This document shows positions 34,438 through 46,350 of a stretch of 64,000 nt of DNA, piece after piece. Made by a program: the position numbers and the translations under genes. The notes under the pieces are model-generated. The model was not told the DNA's origin. It ran no database searches and saw only the letters and a list, made by a program, of their open reading frames with translations. Source of the stretch: Anaeramoeba flamelloides (Eukaryota; Metamonada; Anaeramoebidae); NCBI GenBank assembly GCA_027625915.1, contig JANTQA010000018.1, positions 534,501-598,500 on the forward strand, written 5' to 3'. Within the stretch, counting starts at the first letter, position 1, and each line of letters opens with the position of its first letter.

Positions 34438-34869
34438 TATTCTGGATTTTTTTTGTTTTGATAAAATAAATAATAATTAGTATTTTTGAAATTTTTTTTT
34501 TAATTTTTTAAATTAGAAATTTTAGTATAACAATAGAAATTTAAAACTCAATATATTCTTTAATTTTTAATAACCATTTGACAATATTGCCTCTTTTAAG
34601 ATTAAAACTATAAATAAAAAAATATATAACTGAAAGAAATTTTTATTTTTTTTTCTTTTATAATTTCAATAAAAATTAAATCAAACAAAAAATTAAATTT
34701 CTTTCTTAATGAAGAAATTATAAAATTAATCTTAATAATTTTCGAAGCTTCAATTAAAGTAAACGAAAATAATTGAAAAAAAAAAAAAATTGTAAATAAT
34801 TTCATTTATTACATTGGAATTAAACCAATAAAACCCTTTTTAAGAGATAAAGTAATCAATCTTATAATT

Positions 34870-35150
34870 TTTTCAAAACAAAATATAATAACTTTCAAAT
34901 ATTATTCAAAGATACATTGGTTCCACTATTAAGGCATAAACTTTCACTGAAATTTAAAACACAAAAAATTCAAATGAAGGAATATTTTTTGGAATTTTAT
35001 TTTACACAAATTATTTTACTATGATTAGAATTTTTGTGTTTTAACTAGTATTTTTTTGTTCCTTAATTTTCTTTCAAAGTTTATGCCTTAACAGTGGAAC
35101 CAATCTATCTTTGAATAATTTTTGAAAATTATTATATTTTTTTTTTGAAA
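34870..35150. mobile_element. Diverged relative of the 34.24-kb MITE
   Basis: Its core arms (GGTTCCACTATTAAGGCA and TGCCTTAACAGTGGAACC) are variants of the arms of the neighbouring element. The inverted pairing continues outward past the inner TA through ATTATTCAAAGATA and an AATATAATAA block. The true ends may therefore be the outer ones, or the element sits inside another foldback. Confidence 0.6.
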
Positions 35151-35942
35151 TATGTTCTACGTGAAAATTTGAAAAATATATTTGTAAAATTTGAATGTTC
35201 AATCTAAATTAATACAGATCTTAGAAAATAATTATTTAAATATGTTCTATTATTCAATAATATTATTTATTTTATAGCTAGATTTTAAAAAGTCAAAAAT
35301 AAAAAAATAGTAAAACTTAAAAAAAAAAAATAAAATATTAATATAACTTGACCTATTGGTCAAATCGTTTAAAATTGAAAAAAAATCTTGTTGAAAAAAA
35401 TTTCCAAATTTTCCAATGAAAAAAAAATATTATTTTTTTTATAAATTTAATTTTTATTTTTTTTTATTTTTATAATTTAGAATCAAATATAAATATTGTT
35501 ATTGAATGTTAATCACCCGATAAAACAATTTTTCTATATGATCTCTAAAATGACATTTGTAATGAATAAATTATTTAATCAAGCATTTTAGGCAATGTCG
35601 GGGTAAAAGTACCACAAAAAAAATTCCATTAAAGTATGGTGTGTTTTAATCATTAAAAACTAAGAATTTTTTGATTTATAGACAATTTTTTCAAAAATAA
35701 AAAAAAACCATTTTTGACAAAATTTGGGTGGAAAAATAATAAAATCACAAAAACCAAGAAATATTTTACAAATGTTGAAAAAAAAATTTTCAAATTATTT
35801 TTTATGTAAGTAACGATACAATTTTTGTAATTAGTAAAATTAATTTTCTATTATAATTGTTTATAAATTCTATATATTATAACCCTTTGATAACATTTCA
35901 AATTAAAAATATTGTTTGAATGAAATTAGTATATTGGGGTTT

Positions 35943-36561
35943 CTAAAGGATATATAAGCTATTTCCACGAAATTGGGGCAAATTTATTTAAAAATATCTT
36001 GATTAAACTTGATCTTCAAATAAGTATTTAAATATACAAAATCATTAACTACCACATATTAATTCTTGATAATGATTCAATTTGTTTCTTACTCTTTTAT
36101 TACATAAATAAAAGATCTTAAAAGTTATGATTGCGATTGTTTCTGATATTTTTTAGTAGTTACAATTTGTTTTTATTATTTTCTTTTTGATTTTAAAAAC
36201 TGTTTTCATAATTTTTTTAATCTCAACAAATTATTCAAATAAGAATGAAAAACATATAAATGAATTTATTATTTTAAAAATTATTTTTATCCTTTCCATA
36301 TTTTCATTTTTTTATTGAAATTGATCTTAACTAGTTTTTTACGAAAAAAAGTGCTATTTTTTTTCTTTGTTTTTTTGGAAAAATTTCGATCGTACATATC
36401 TTTTGAAACAAATACCATAGTCATTGATTCAACCAGTATTAATATTAAACTTAATTGGGCCTTTTCAATTAAAAAATACCTTCAACTAACAAAGATGATT
36501 TTTTATGAAATATAAAAAAAAATTACCACACTTTTTTGGAAATACCTAATATATCCTTTAG
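35943..36561. mobile_element. 619-bp TIR element, copy 2
   Basis: The TIRs are CTAAAGGATATATAAGC and its complement with one or two changes (ATATATCCTTTAG), followed inward by TATTTCCA. The interior aligns with 9950-10555. The frame at 36315-36515 is not shared between copies and is rejected as coding. Confidence 0.65.
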
Positions 36562-37370
36562 TATTCAAAAACAACAAATAATTCAATCTGATTTGTAATT
36601 CACTTTTAAATCATTCTATATATATATATCACCATATGACGTTTATTTGATTTCAATAAAAATGTTTTACACCTGTGAGCTACTCTTAAAATTCGTTTAC
36701 TTGATATACTTATGTAATCAAAACACAGAAAAAATTAGGTGAGCTGATCTTATTTGGAATTGGTAAAAAAAAAGTTAAATTTTGACCACTTTTCTTCTCC
36801 AACTAGTAATTTATTTTCAAAAAAATTAATTCTTTTTCTCAGTGTTTAAATGGTTTACAATTTCCAAGATTTTTAAACGGAAGCACTACTTTGTATTATT
36901 TTGGTGTTTTCAAAATAGAAAACCAAACTATTTTCATGGTTTTAAATCCAAACCCTCCTACTTAAATGTGAAATCTCGAAATCACATTGTTTTCCAAAGC
37001 TTTTAAGTTAATTACGTCCTACCTGTATATAATTGTTTTTTTTTTTTTTTCATTGTTTTTAAGTTTTTTTGTTTGCATTTTTTCATATCCCAGAAAAGAA
37101 AAGTTTGATTTAAAAAGAATTCAGTCATTTTTCAAAAAATAAAAAACGAAAACTGCAAATGAAACGAAAAAACATGTAAAAAAATCGAAAAAACACGTTT
37201 TTTATACATTTTTCGTGTTTTTAAAACGAAAAATTGTACTACATGTGATATATATATACATGAATGTATATATTTATGTATATTAAAAATTCCCAAAAGT
37301 CAGAATGGAAATCAACAAAAAAAAAATTAGAATTTATATATTTTAAAGAAAATATATTTCTAAAAATTTA

Positions 37371-37693
37371 TTAAAAATGGTATTTTTTTTTCAATAAATT
37401 CAAATGTTTTTCAAATCCATTTGATTTTATATGATATTTTAGATTATATTGTTCAATATTATTTACAAATGAATCAAATCTAACTTTAAATTTTGAAAAA
37501 TATAATTGATCAAGTCTTTTAATATCTTCTTCATATTCTTTTTTCTATTTTAGTGATTTGTAAGCAAATGTTTTCAATTTTAAATTATTATCATTTATAT
37601 TACTCTTATTACAAGTGTTATTATTACTACTAGAATTATTACCACTATTTTCATTTTCATTTTTATTATTCTTATACCCGTTATTATTATTAA

Positions 37694-37724
<31 letters not shown>

Positions 37725-40700
37725 ATTAATATTATTATTTTTATTAATATTATTTTTATTTATTTTTTTTGATAATTTTTCAGGAAAAGAATTAGATTTT
37801 TCTATATTATTTATTTGATAAAATTCGATCTTTTTGATATTGTTTGACTCTTTATTGTTCAGCTTTACTCGATGATTATTCATAAAATTCATATTTTTAT
37901 TCTTCAAAAGCTTATAATTATTTGAATATTGAAGAGAAACTAAATCTGTATAAGAAAAAGAACCTTTATTAAAATAAAATTGATCATTTTCATTGTTATT
38001 ATCATTTTTATGTAAAGTATTATTTTTCTTATTTGCATTAATATTTGCCCCACTGCCCTTAATATTACAACACCGACTGCTTTTATCAACATTATTACCG
38101 ATATTATTAGAATTATTATTTTTAGAATTTTTTTCTAATTGTAAATTTGAAATATTAAAATCTGGTAGAGTACAATAATATTTTTTATTTGATAAGTATT
38201 GCTTTTGATTAGTTAAGAGATTATTATTTTTAATATGATATGTATTTTGAATTATTTTTGGATTCTTTTGGATATTTTTTTTGTTATTCTCATTCCAATT
38301 TTCATTTTTATAAGAATTTTTTAATGGGATATTTTTGATCATTTTTTTTAAGATATAAATTTTATCAAGCCGATCATCATGGCAATCAATTAAATCAAAA
38401 TCATCCAGTATATTTACATTTTGAGTTTGGGGCTTGATTTGATTTGAGTTTTGATTTAAATTATAATGATCAAAGATTTACTTAATAAATTGCTATTTGA
38501 ATTATTTATTGTTAAATCACCTTTTGCTGGATTGGTATAAAACCACTTTTCCTACTTTTTGAATCAATTTTTTTTTTTTGATTTCATTTTTTTTGATATT
38601 ATCAAATTTTGTTGTTTTTTTGAAATTTAAATCATTTGCAACATAACTATTTCCTTCAGAATTAATTTTTTCAATTTTATATAACATTGATTTTTTTTTA
38701 TTCTTAGTTTTTTTATCATCAATATCCAAAAGTTCTTCAACAGTTTGTGAATCTTTTTGGTTTATCGTATGATTTATTTCATTGAAAAAATTTGTTTCTT
38801 CAAATTCATTAAGCATTCCATTCCCAATATTTTCTTTACAATCCATAACTTTTTTTAATTCGAATTCTAATTCGTTTTCATTTTTATTCTTATTTTTGTT
38901 TTTGTTTTTGTTTTTGTTTTCATTTTCGTTTTCATTTTTGTTTTCGTTTCCCCTCTTCAAATACAAATCACTTTTAATTTTTTTATTCGTACCATTTTGG
39001 TTTGGTTTCATTTGTTGTAAACTTTTTATTTTTTGCTCAATGACCTTTTCTACCATTTTTTCTAATTCTTGAGGTAAAATTTTTAAATCATATTTATCAA
39101 TTAGATCAATAGCAACTGAAAAGGGTTCATCGGATTTAATATCAAAATTAAATTCAAGTTTTTTGATACCTAAATTGGTATTTAATTCAAATTGAATTTC
39201 AATATTAGTCTCTTTATTATTATTTTGCTTTACATTTTCATTTTCATTTCCATTTCTATATTTATTAAAATTATTTAATTTGGTTTGAATAATATCTGAA
39301 AAAATTTTATCATTCAGAAGTTGCTTTGCTGTTGGCCTCTGTTCTTTTGGTTTTAAACATTTTAAAATTATTTTTTTAATTTGTTTGTTACGAATTGAAT
39401 TTATTGATTTTGGTGGAATTCCCTTTTATTTTGATATTTTTTATTTTGGTTTTTTTATTTTTTTAAAAATGTAAATGATTATTTAGAAAAACAATAAAAA
39501 TTGATTTAGAGTTATAAAAATTTTAATTTAAATATAATTAATTTTATTTTTTTTCCATTTTTCCCTTGGTTGAATTTTCTTTATATTGGGAAGAAGAGTA
39601 ACTAAGGAAAAAGATCAAGTGGTTACTTGCTAATACTGATATACTGAAATATGACAGTTTAAAATAACTTGAAAATAAAAAAAGTACAAGAAAAGGCAAA
39701 AAAATACCAAAGGGTTGAGCAAAATCAGACAAAAAAGAAAAAAGAAATGTAAATAATTAAACAACCAACTCCTAAATGAACACATTCATGATCAATTATC
39801 AAATTAATTAAATAAATCAAAAGTTTTGTGGTTGTGATTTTGTTTGTTCTTAATTAAAGATAGCATTGGTTTTTATTTTTTTTTGATTTTTAACCAATTT
39901 TTTCTTATGTACCCGTTTTAAATTTCTTTTTTTTTATTCTTTTTCCCTTTTCCTTTTTTCTTTTTTCTTTTTCCTTTTTTAATCAATAAAGAAAATTTGG
40001 GTATGTACTTCTCATGAATAATCGTAGAATCTATGATTTCACGCTTTAGGGATTAGCTTCTATTACAATGAATTTGTATAAAATTAAAGTATATTATAAT
40101 TGAATATAAACCACACTAGTGGTCCATTTTTCAAATGACTTGAAAAAATATATGAGAAAAATTATTACAAAATAAATTATTTGATTTTTTATGAATGATC
40201 ACAACTAAAAGTTTTAATTTTGGAATTTTTTTTTTTAATACTTTTCCAATTCACATGATCAAAAAGTGATGCCTTAATATTTTAAGTGTTTTTACTAAAT
40301 TTGTTATTTTTCCAAAAATTATGAAACCTTTTCTATATGCACCCCGATGGGAGAGGTTCCTAGTCAACAAACTGAAATTTTTAATCACAAAAAAAAAAAA
40401 AAATTTAATGAAAGAATAAAAATGTTTGGGGTTTATTTTTTTCTTTTCCTTTCGGAAAATTATTTTTGATTTTTGAATTTTTGTTTCAACCTCAAACATT
40501 TTTATTCAATTATTAAATGTAATTTTTTTATCTATAATAAAAACGAAAGATTATTGAACATAGTATTTCTCCCATCCTTGAAGGCACAAATAGAAAGAAT
40601 CCAAGTTTTTGGTAAATTTACAAATTTAGTAAAAAAACATCAAATATTAAGGCATCACTTTTTGCTCATGTGTTCTAAAGATTGAAGTGGAAATAATATT

Positions 40701-43700
40701 ATTCTGGTCTTTAATAATCAGTCATTCCGGGAAAAAAAAAAGTACAACACAATTTGTAATTAAAAACATTAACCTTACCGAAAACAAAAAGTAAGATCTA
40801 TGTAGAAAGGAAAAAACAAACGATTAAAGACAAAATGGAGGAATAAACAGAATAACAGTTTTTATAAATACTATCTTTTAGTAAGGGTTTTTATTTGATT
40901 GATCAATCAAATAGAAATTTGTTGAAAAAATTCAACATTTTAGTGATCTCCAAAACAACGAATAATTTCCATGTGAAAGTAGATTTAAATTGTTTTTGTT
41001 AATTTAGATTGAAAATAATATCATGAATTATTCTTTGGAGCTAATTTATTTCTTCTTTTAGTTGATCTTGCTTTTCGTTTTCAGTTTCTATTAATGTTAG
41101 CAATTAAAAATCGTATTGAACTTATTTTCCCTGTTTTAGTTTTTTCCCATTTAACTTTTTTTCCCAAATGGTAACATTTATAGTCATCAAAAGTAACTAT
41201 TCTTTCAATTTTTTTAATTTCAACATTTACTCAATAATTATTTACATAAAAGCCTGAAGGTTGATTACTTTCATTTCCTTTTTATGAAGTTAATTGTATT
41301 CTCAATATATACCCAATATTGAAAAAATAATTTGTAAAAAATAATCTTGAGTTTGGTTATTTATATTTTTTCTCAATTGAATTTTTTCGAAAAAAAATCT
41401 ACATTTCAAGACAAATTTAAGAAAAGATGTTTTCCAACTTTGAAATCTGAATATTGATGACTCAACTTTTAAATTTATCGAGAAATTTAGATTTTTTTCT
41501 GAAATTGTTGGGCTTTTTACTAATACAAGGATAATTTTTAATTGATGAGAAAAACAAATAGTACTATTTTACTAATCCATAATTTTCGAGACATTTGGAC
41601 TATGGATCATTCTTGTGCGATTTTCATTCAATAGCAATATACTTTGAGTTTAGACTTCTCGGCGGTATTCACGAATTCCTTAAGGGACTAGTAACTCTTT
41701 TTTTTTTTTTTTTTTTTCCCAAAGGTAATATAGTAATTATTTACACATGGGTACATTTAAACCACGATGTGTAACTTCATTTGTAAACTTTAGAGAAATG
41801 AATAATCATTTTTTGAGTATATTTTTCCCAATGAAATTTTCGGGTCAAAAGATCCTGATCCTTTTTTGTTTGGATTGTTGGATCAAAATAGAAAAAGAAA
41901 AATTTGCCTAAAAATTTTTATTTTGAAGAAATCTAACTTTAGTAATTTCTGAGCGTCTGTATGAACAAATAACCTTAAACTTTTAATCTTATATTTAAAA
42001 ATATAATAAAAATAAACCTAAATATTGAATCTCTTGAAGATCTAAAAAAATTGATCATTTCTTTTATTTACAAATATTTATTAAATTTCTTGAAATTTTT
42101 TTTTTTTTTTTTTTTTTTGGTTGAAGGGGAGTGATCAAAGATCCTCTTACAGCCGTTAGGTTTTCCAGAATTTAAAAGAATTGAGTTAAATCGAAGATTT
42201 TACTTCATTCTTTTGAATTCTGGAAAACCGCCGTTAGCTTTTCTTGAGTTTTCTGTTTATTAGGAAAATCAATAGATTTTCGTTAGGTTTTTTTTACTTT
42301 TTGAAATAAACCGAAAATTTATTAAAATTTTCTGTTTGTTTCCAAAAGTAAAAAAAACCTAGAACACTTTTCTAATAAAACAGAAAACCTCAAGAAAACT
42401 GAACGTCACTTAAAAAATAAAATAGAAAACCTCAAAAAAAAACTAGAACACTTCACAAATAAATAGACAACCTCAAGAAAAGCTAGGCACTCTACGGCAC
42501 TCACTCTGATTACTAATGGTAAATTAGTAATTTAGACGATAAAGAAAATAAAAATATTTTGAAATCGAGCAGGTTCCAATTTTTTATTGGTTGAAAAAAC
42601 AAAAAGAAAAATTAAAAAGAAAAAAAAAAGAAAAGAAAAAAAAAAATAAAAAAATTTCTTGAAATTTAAAAGACTTGGCCATATTCTTTTTCAAACATTC
42701 AGAGTGTAAACAAGAGACTATTAGTGTTAAAATCAGTTATTTGATAATATTTTTTATTATTAGATTTATTAATTTGAATTTGTTTTATCTGTTTGAAAAT
42801 CTATAAAAAATTAAGAAATAATTGTAATATCTATTAATACATTTAATCTTTGTGGTGTTAATAACTCACTAAAAAAATTAAGATTGGGTTATTAATTATT
42901 GATTAAAAATAATCAAATTAAAAAAGTATTTCTTTAGATTATAAGTTGAATTTTCCTATCCCTGAAATTATAAAAAAGTATATTGGGAAAATTTTTAATT
43001 TGATTGTTTGGATTTTTTTCTCGGATTTTTTTGTTCAATACAAAGAAAAAATTGATTTAAACTATTCTTTGAATCAAAAAATTATATTTTTTTGAAGTTT
43101 AAAATACTTATTGTAATTTTTTTGAAATTTAGTAGATTTTTAATCCTAGGTTTTTTGAGAACTTAGTGGTTTTATTTTTTAAAGTCCGTTTTTGTACGCT
43201 TCCTTTACAGGCAATAAGATTTCAATCTTCTTTCAAAGAAAATAATTTTTTTTAAATAATTTGGAAATATGTTAGATTTTGAACTTTTTAAAAATGAGAA
43301 AAATGCATCAAACTTTTAAAAACAATAAATTCAATTTGGGAAAATTAGTATTGAAAGTAAGTTTTGTCTTGTAGTGATCAGTTTTTTACTTCACTTTCCA
43401 ATTTCAAGATGTGATAAATTTTTTTTGAATTTGCTATTATATTTATTGGGAGATTTTTTTTATTTTGCTAGCCCCTTAAATAAATTCCTGTTTGCTTTTT
43501 TTTATATCTGACAAACCTGAAAGACAAAACAAAATCAGATTACTCCCAATGATTGACAAAATAAAAAACCCAAATTACGACGATCAAAGTTGCAAATAAA
43601 AAAAATCTAATCGAATAAAAAAGTGGATTGGAAATAATTGTCTGAGAAATTAATCTATCTATTGATGTGAAAGACATTAAAATTTGTAAAGTGTATAAAA

Positions 43701-44222
43701 ATACAATTACTCCTCATTTTATGAAACCAATAGTATTTGATATGATTTTAATTCTTTTTGTTTTTCCTTTTTTTTGAAGAAACCAAAAAGTCAAAAAAAA
43801 AAAAAAAAAAAAAATAAAAAAAAAAAATAATTACTGAAAACAGCTTTTTCAAATATTGGCCATCATTTTGGCACTCTTGATAAGGTCTTTCTCCTGTAAT
43901 AATTTGTAAAAGACACAACCCAAATGAAAAAATATCGCTTTTTTGATCATAATTGCCTTCAATGAATTCAGGAGAAAGGAATCTGGTGGAAGTAATATTT
44001 TCAAAACTTAATTGGTTGTCTGTTAAAGACAGAAACCCAATATCTAAGACAGTTTGCTTGTTTGAATCAAATAAAAAAATGTTTTCTGGGGTCAAATCTT
44101 TGTGGATGATCGGTGGGTTTTGTGAATGAAGAAAATCTAAGGCAGAAAGCAAATCATAGCACCAATGCTTTGTTTGTGTGGAGTCAAGTTTTTGTTGATT
44201 GCTCGTGTTGTTATAATTATTC

Positions 44223-44270
<48 letters not shown>

Positions 44271-44593
44271 TTGTTGTTGCTGTTGTTGTTGTTATTGTTG
44301 TTATCTTGATTTGTGCTGTGTATTTGCGATATTTTTTTTTGCAAATTTCCTTCTTGATAATTCTTTGTAATATAAATAATCATTTGCTTTTGATCCTTTT
44401 CTGTAATCCACCAATCATAAACCTTAATTAGATTCTTATGGTTGTCATTTTTTAGAAAGTTCATCAGCTCTTTTACCTTGGAAAGGTTTAAATGCTTGAA
44501 TTGATCTGCTTGAATAATATTCCATAAATATTTGTTTTTAGTTTGGCTTTCTTGGACTTGTAGTGTTTTTTTATTCCGATAAAATCCACTCAT
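37371..44593 (-). CDS. WNK-family serine/threonine kinase with a 4.4-kb intron
   Basis: Exon 1 (44593-43835, 253 codons) holds most of the kinase domain: a Lys at residue 9 that aligns with the WNK-specific beta-2 lysine; Asn (residue 25) at the beta-3 lysine position; Glu42 in helix C; IIHKDLTPENIF (catalytic Asp166, Asn171); DIG (Asp184); SPE at 207-209; and GERPYQECQNDGQYLKK. A poly-Asn insert occupies about 96-130. A donor GTAATT follows LFS. Exon 2 starts at 39422 in phase with GIPPKSINSI, exactly where WNKs read TSGVKPASF. It continues through the end of the C-lobe (QRPTAKQLLNDKIFSD) and a WNK autoinhibitory/PF2-like fold (ELNTNLGIKKLEFNFDIKSD). The rest is Asn-rich with at least two small introns, at about 38555-38430 and about 37615-37540 (borders uncertain). 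The last exon encodes a 55-residue helix ending YHF at 37371. WNKs control ion transport and osmotic responses. That role here is inferred. Confidence 0.75.
39540..39740 (-). repeat. Dispersed repeat family C, inverted copy
   Basis: The reverse complement matches 12905-13135 and 63240-63470 through AACCACTTGATC, CTTAGTTACTCTTCTTCCCA and the purine-rich tail. The open frame across it belongs to the repeat and is not a gene. Confidence 0.5.
40252..40672. mobile_element. 421-bp foldback element
   Basis: The two halves are reverse complements: CACATGATCAAAAAGTGATG at the left, CATCACTTTTTGCTCATGTG at the right. Pairing continues through AATATT, TTTACTAAATTTGT and GAATAAAAATGTTTG for about 200 bp. 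Because of this, similar ORFs appear on opposite strands (about 40251-40499 and 40473-40685); both are artefacts of the palindrome. A solo arm is at 18357-18545. Confidence 0.7.
40720..41180 (+). repeat. Dispersed repeat family F, copy 2
   Basis: It aligns with 33519-33895 through AAGTAAGATCTATG, ATTAAAGACAAAATGGAG and TTTATTTCTTCTTTTAGTTG, and ends TTTCCCAAATGGTAACA. Confidence 0.5.
41780..41990 (+). repeat. Dispersed repeat family E, copy 2
   Basis: It matches 26330-26600 around AAGATCCTGATCCTTTTTTG and the following AAATTTGC/ATTTTTATTTTGA blocks. Confidence 0.5.
42090..42660. repeat. Host repeat family B, copy interrupted by a hairpin array
   Basis: Both flanks of the array match 12520-12745: GGTTGAAGGGGAG..CTCTTACAG on the left; CTCTGATTACTAATGG, ATCGAGCAGGTTCC and the purine-rich tail on the right. 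It shows the occupied version of the site that is empty at 12577/12578. Confidence 0.8.
42153..42503. mobile_element. 351-bp compound array of hairpin modules
   Basis: Starts CCGTTAGGTTTTCCAG, ends GGCACTCTACGGCACTCA. Module 1 (about 42153-42240) is the CTAGG-type hairpin with GATTTTACTTCATTC pairing. Module 2 is a hairpin built on GTTAGGTTTTTTTTACTTT and AAAGTAAAAAAAACCTAGA around TTATTAAAATTTTCTG. Degenerate AGAAAACCTCAAGAAAA units follow three times. No coding frame. The boundaries are set by the empty copy at 12.5 kb. Confidence 0.75.
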
Positions 44594-44906
44594 AATTTGC
44601 TAACTGAAAAAAGATTGATAATTTGGTGTCTTGGGCTGGTGAGAATGACTCTCTTTTGAAATTTTTATTTTGGAAAAAAATGATAACCTAAAGAACAAAA
44701 TATATTGTAAGATTTTGGGAATTTATAGAGAAATAAAAAAACCAAAACTTCTTACTGAAAAGAATTGAAGTTCTTCATATTTTTTTGGAAATAAAAATTA
44801 ACAATTTCTTATCCATTCTGCTAAATATTTTGTCCCAAAATAAATTCTTTTTCTATTCGTTATTTATTTTAAAGTAAAAATGACTTTTTACCATTATTTT
44901 TTATTA

Positions 44907-45082
44907 CTGGTATTTGAATAATAAATGGGATTTTTTTTCACTTCATTTTTAATTTCTCTTTTTTAAGAGAACATAGATCGAGAACCTTAAATTGTAACAT
45001 AATCTCTTTGAGAACTTTATTTATAAAAAAAAATATGGAAAAGGAAGTGAAAATTCTTTCCCATTTAGAATTCAAATACCAG
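44907..45082. mobile_element. 176-bp foldback MITE, TA-flanked (family D)
   Basis: TA flanks, arms CTGGTATTTGAATAATAAAT and ATTTAGAATTCAAATACCAG. A full-length relative is at 24586-24751. The ORF at 45008-45238 starts inside its right half and is rejected. Confidence 0.7.
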
Positions 45083-45814
45083 TATGAGAATAATTTGTTT
45101 AGTCAACAAAAGTGGTATACAAAAACATTACCATTGTGTTTTTCAAAAGTTCTTTCAATCAAAGTGTTTTTCTCAAATTTAAATTTAAATCAGAATTTCT
45201 TCAAGATGTTTTTGGATTTATCTGATTCTCTGAGTTAGAACCTCGACTTTTGGAATATTTTTGTAGTTTATCAAATTTATGAAGAACCTTTTGAATTAAA
45301 TACACTGAAGTAAAGGATATTAAAGGATTCTTCAATTAGGTTCAGAAAATCATTAAATTTGAATATTTTTATGAGAAAATTCAGAAGAAATTTTAAGATT
45401 CCAAATTGTGGAATAGGTTTAAGAAATGGAAAAGTAAAAAGAAAAACAAACACAACAATTTTCTCGTATAAAAAATCAAGCACATTTCAAAGAATCTCAA
45501 ATGACAACCCCAACTTTTGAAGATCACGTTTTCTTTGAGTTTTGATATTTCAGTTACTTGAATTATAACATTACCTCCACAATAAATTATAAAAATTTAT
45601 ACCAAATGTATTGTAGTTTTTCTCTTTTTTTTTTAATATTTCTTGTGATTTTGTTGTTTTTTATAGAGGACTAAAATTCAAAAGATTCTTTTACTAGAAA
45701 GTATTTACTCTAAATTTGATTTTTTGAATAGTTAATATTATGAAATATCCAAAACAATTGATTTACGATGAAATTCAAATTAAAAATATTGTAATTTTAT
45801 TTTAAAATAAAATA

Positions 45815-46036
45815 ATGAAGATTGCATTAAATTTCGAAAAATACCTTTTCCATTTATTTTCAAAAGATCATTGGGTATTTTTAACAGAAAAATGTAAAAT
45901 ATTTCTCAATTTTAAAGAATATTTTCTTTTTTCTAATTGGAATATGATAATTTTTTCTTATGAAGAGTTTTTTTGTTTGTCAAGTCTCTCTCAAAATCTA
46001 ATTGCTTTTTTAAAGTCAAATTTCATTTGGGTTTAA
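45815..46036 (+). CDS. Possible small protein gene, 73 codons, unidentified
   Basis: ATG to TAA. The composition is more coding-like than its surroundings: mixed hydrophobic and charged residues, Trp at three places, no homopolymer tract (starts MKIALNFEKYLFHLF, ends FLKSNFIWV). It could be a small membrane-associated protein or the last exon of a missing gene. No family is recognised, and a dispersed repeat starts about 120 bases downstream. Confidence 0.3.
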   Translation: MKIALNFEKYLFHLFSKDHWVFLTEKCKIFLNFKEYFLFSNWNMIIFSYEEFFCLSSLSQNLIAFLKSNFIWV

Positions 46037-46159
46037 ATCCTTCAAAGAATTTTACATACAATGATTATAAACTAAAGTATCATAAATGATGGCCCATATT
46101 TTTTTTTATTTTATTTTTTTTTTATATTTTTTTTTTTACTTTTTTTTATTTTATATTTA

Positions 46160-46300
46160 GAAATAAAACAAATATTTCTAATGTATAGAACTGAATATTA
46201 AAATAGTAATTTTTTTATTATAATAGATAACTTCAATTTATAAAAATATTTATTTTCAAAATTTGATTTTTAATAGGCCAATGATTTTGAATTATAGTTT
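46160..46300 (+). repeat. Dispersed repeat, copy 2 of 3
   Basis: It matches 770-900 closely (GAATATTAAAATAGTAATTTT, TTATAATAGATAACTTCAA). Confidence 0.6.
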
Positions 46301-46350
46301 ATTATAAGGAATTTTGTAAAAATGATTTTATCATTATTATTAATTTTTAT

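Larger units (their letters stand above)
32758..37370. other. Intergenic region with several MITEs
   Basis: The 3' ends of the proteasome gene and the kinase gene face each other here. Contents: a small coding-like frame at 33392-33532, a dispersed repeat (about 33519-33895), a mariner-type MITE at 34240-34437, a diverged relative (about 34870-35150) and a 619-bp TIR element at 35943-36561. The remainder is homopolymer-rich. Confidence 0.55.
39423..43834 (-). other. 4.4-kb intron of the WNK gene, loaded with mobile repeats
   Basis: Donor GTAATT at 43834, acceptor AAAAG ending at 39423, phase 0. Inside are inverted family C (39540-39740), a foldback (40252-40672), family F (about 40720-41180), a lone TTAAGGGACTAGT end at 41693, family E (41780-41990) and family B (42090-42660) with a hairpin array inserted in it. 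The rest is A/T-rich. The alternative is two separate kinase fragments, but the exact homology join argues against that. Confidence 0.7.

Noticed and set aside
37545-37818. Leu-rich plus-strand frame
   Set aside because: It is the complement of Asn-rich kinase C-terminal codons.
40251-40685. Two similar open frames on opposite strands
   Set aside because: They are the two arms of a 421-bp foldback element, so their similarity follows from the palindrome and not from coding.
44113-44431. Cys- and Val-rich frames on the plus strand
   Set aside because: They are the complement of the poly-Asn codon run in the kinase exon.
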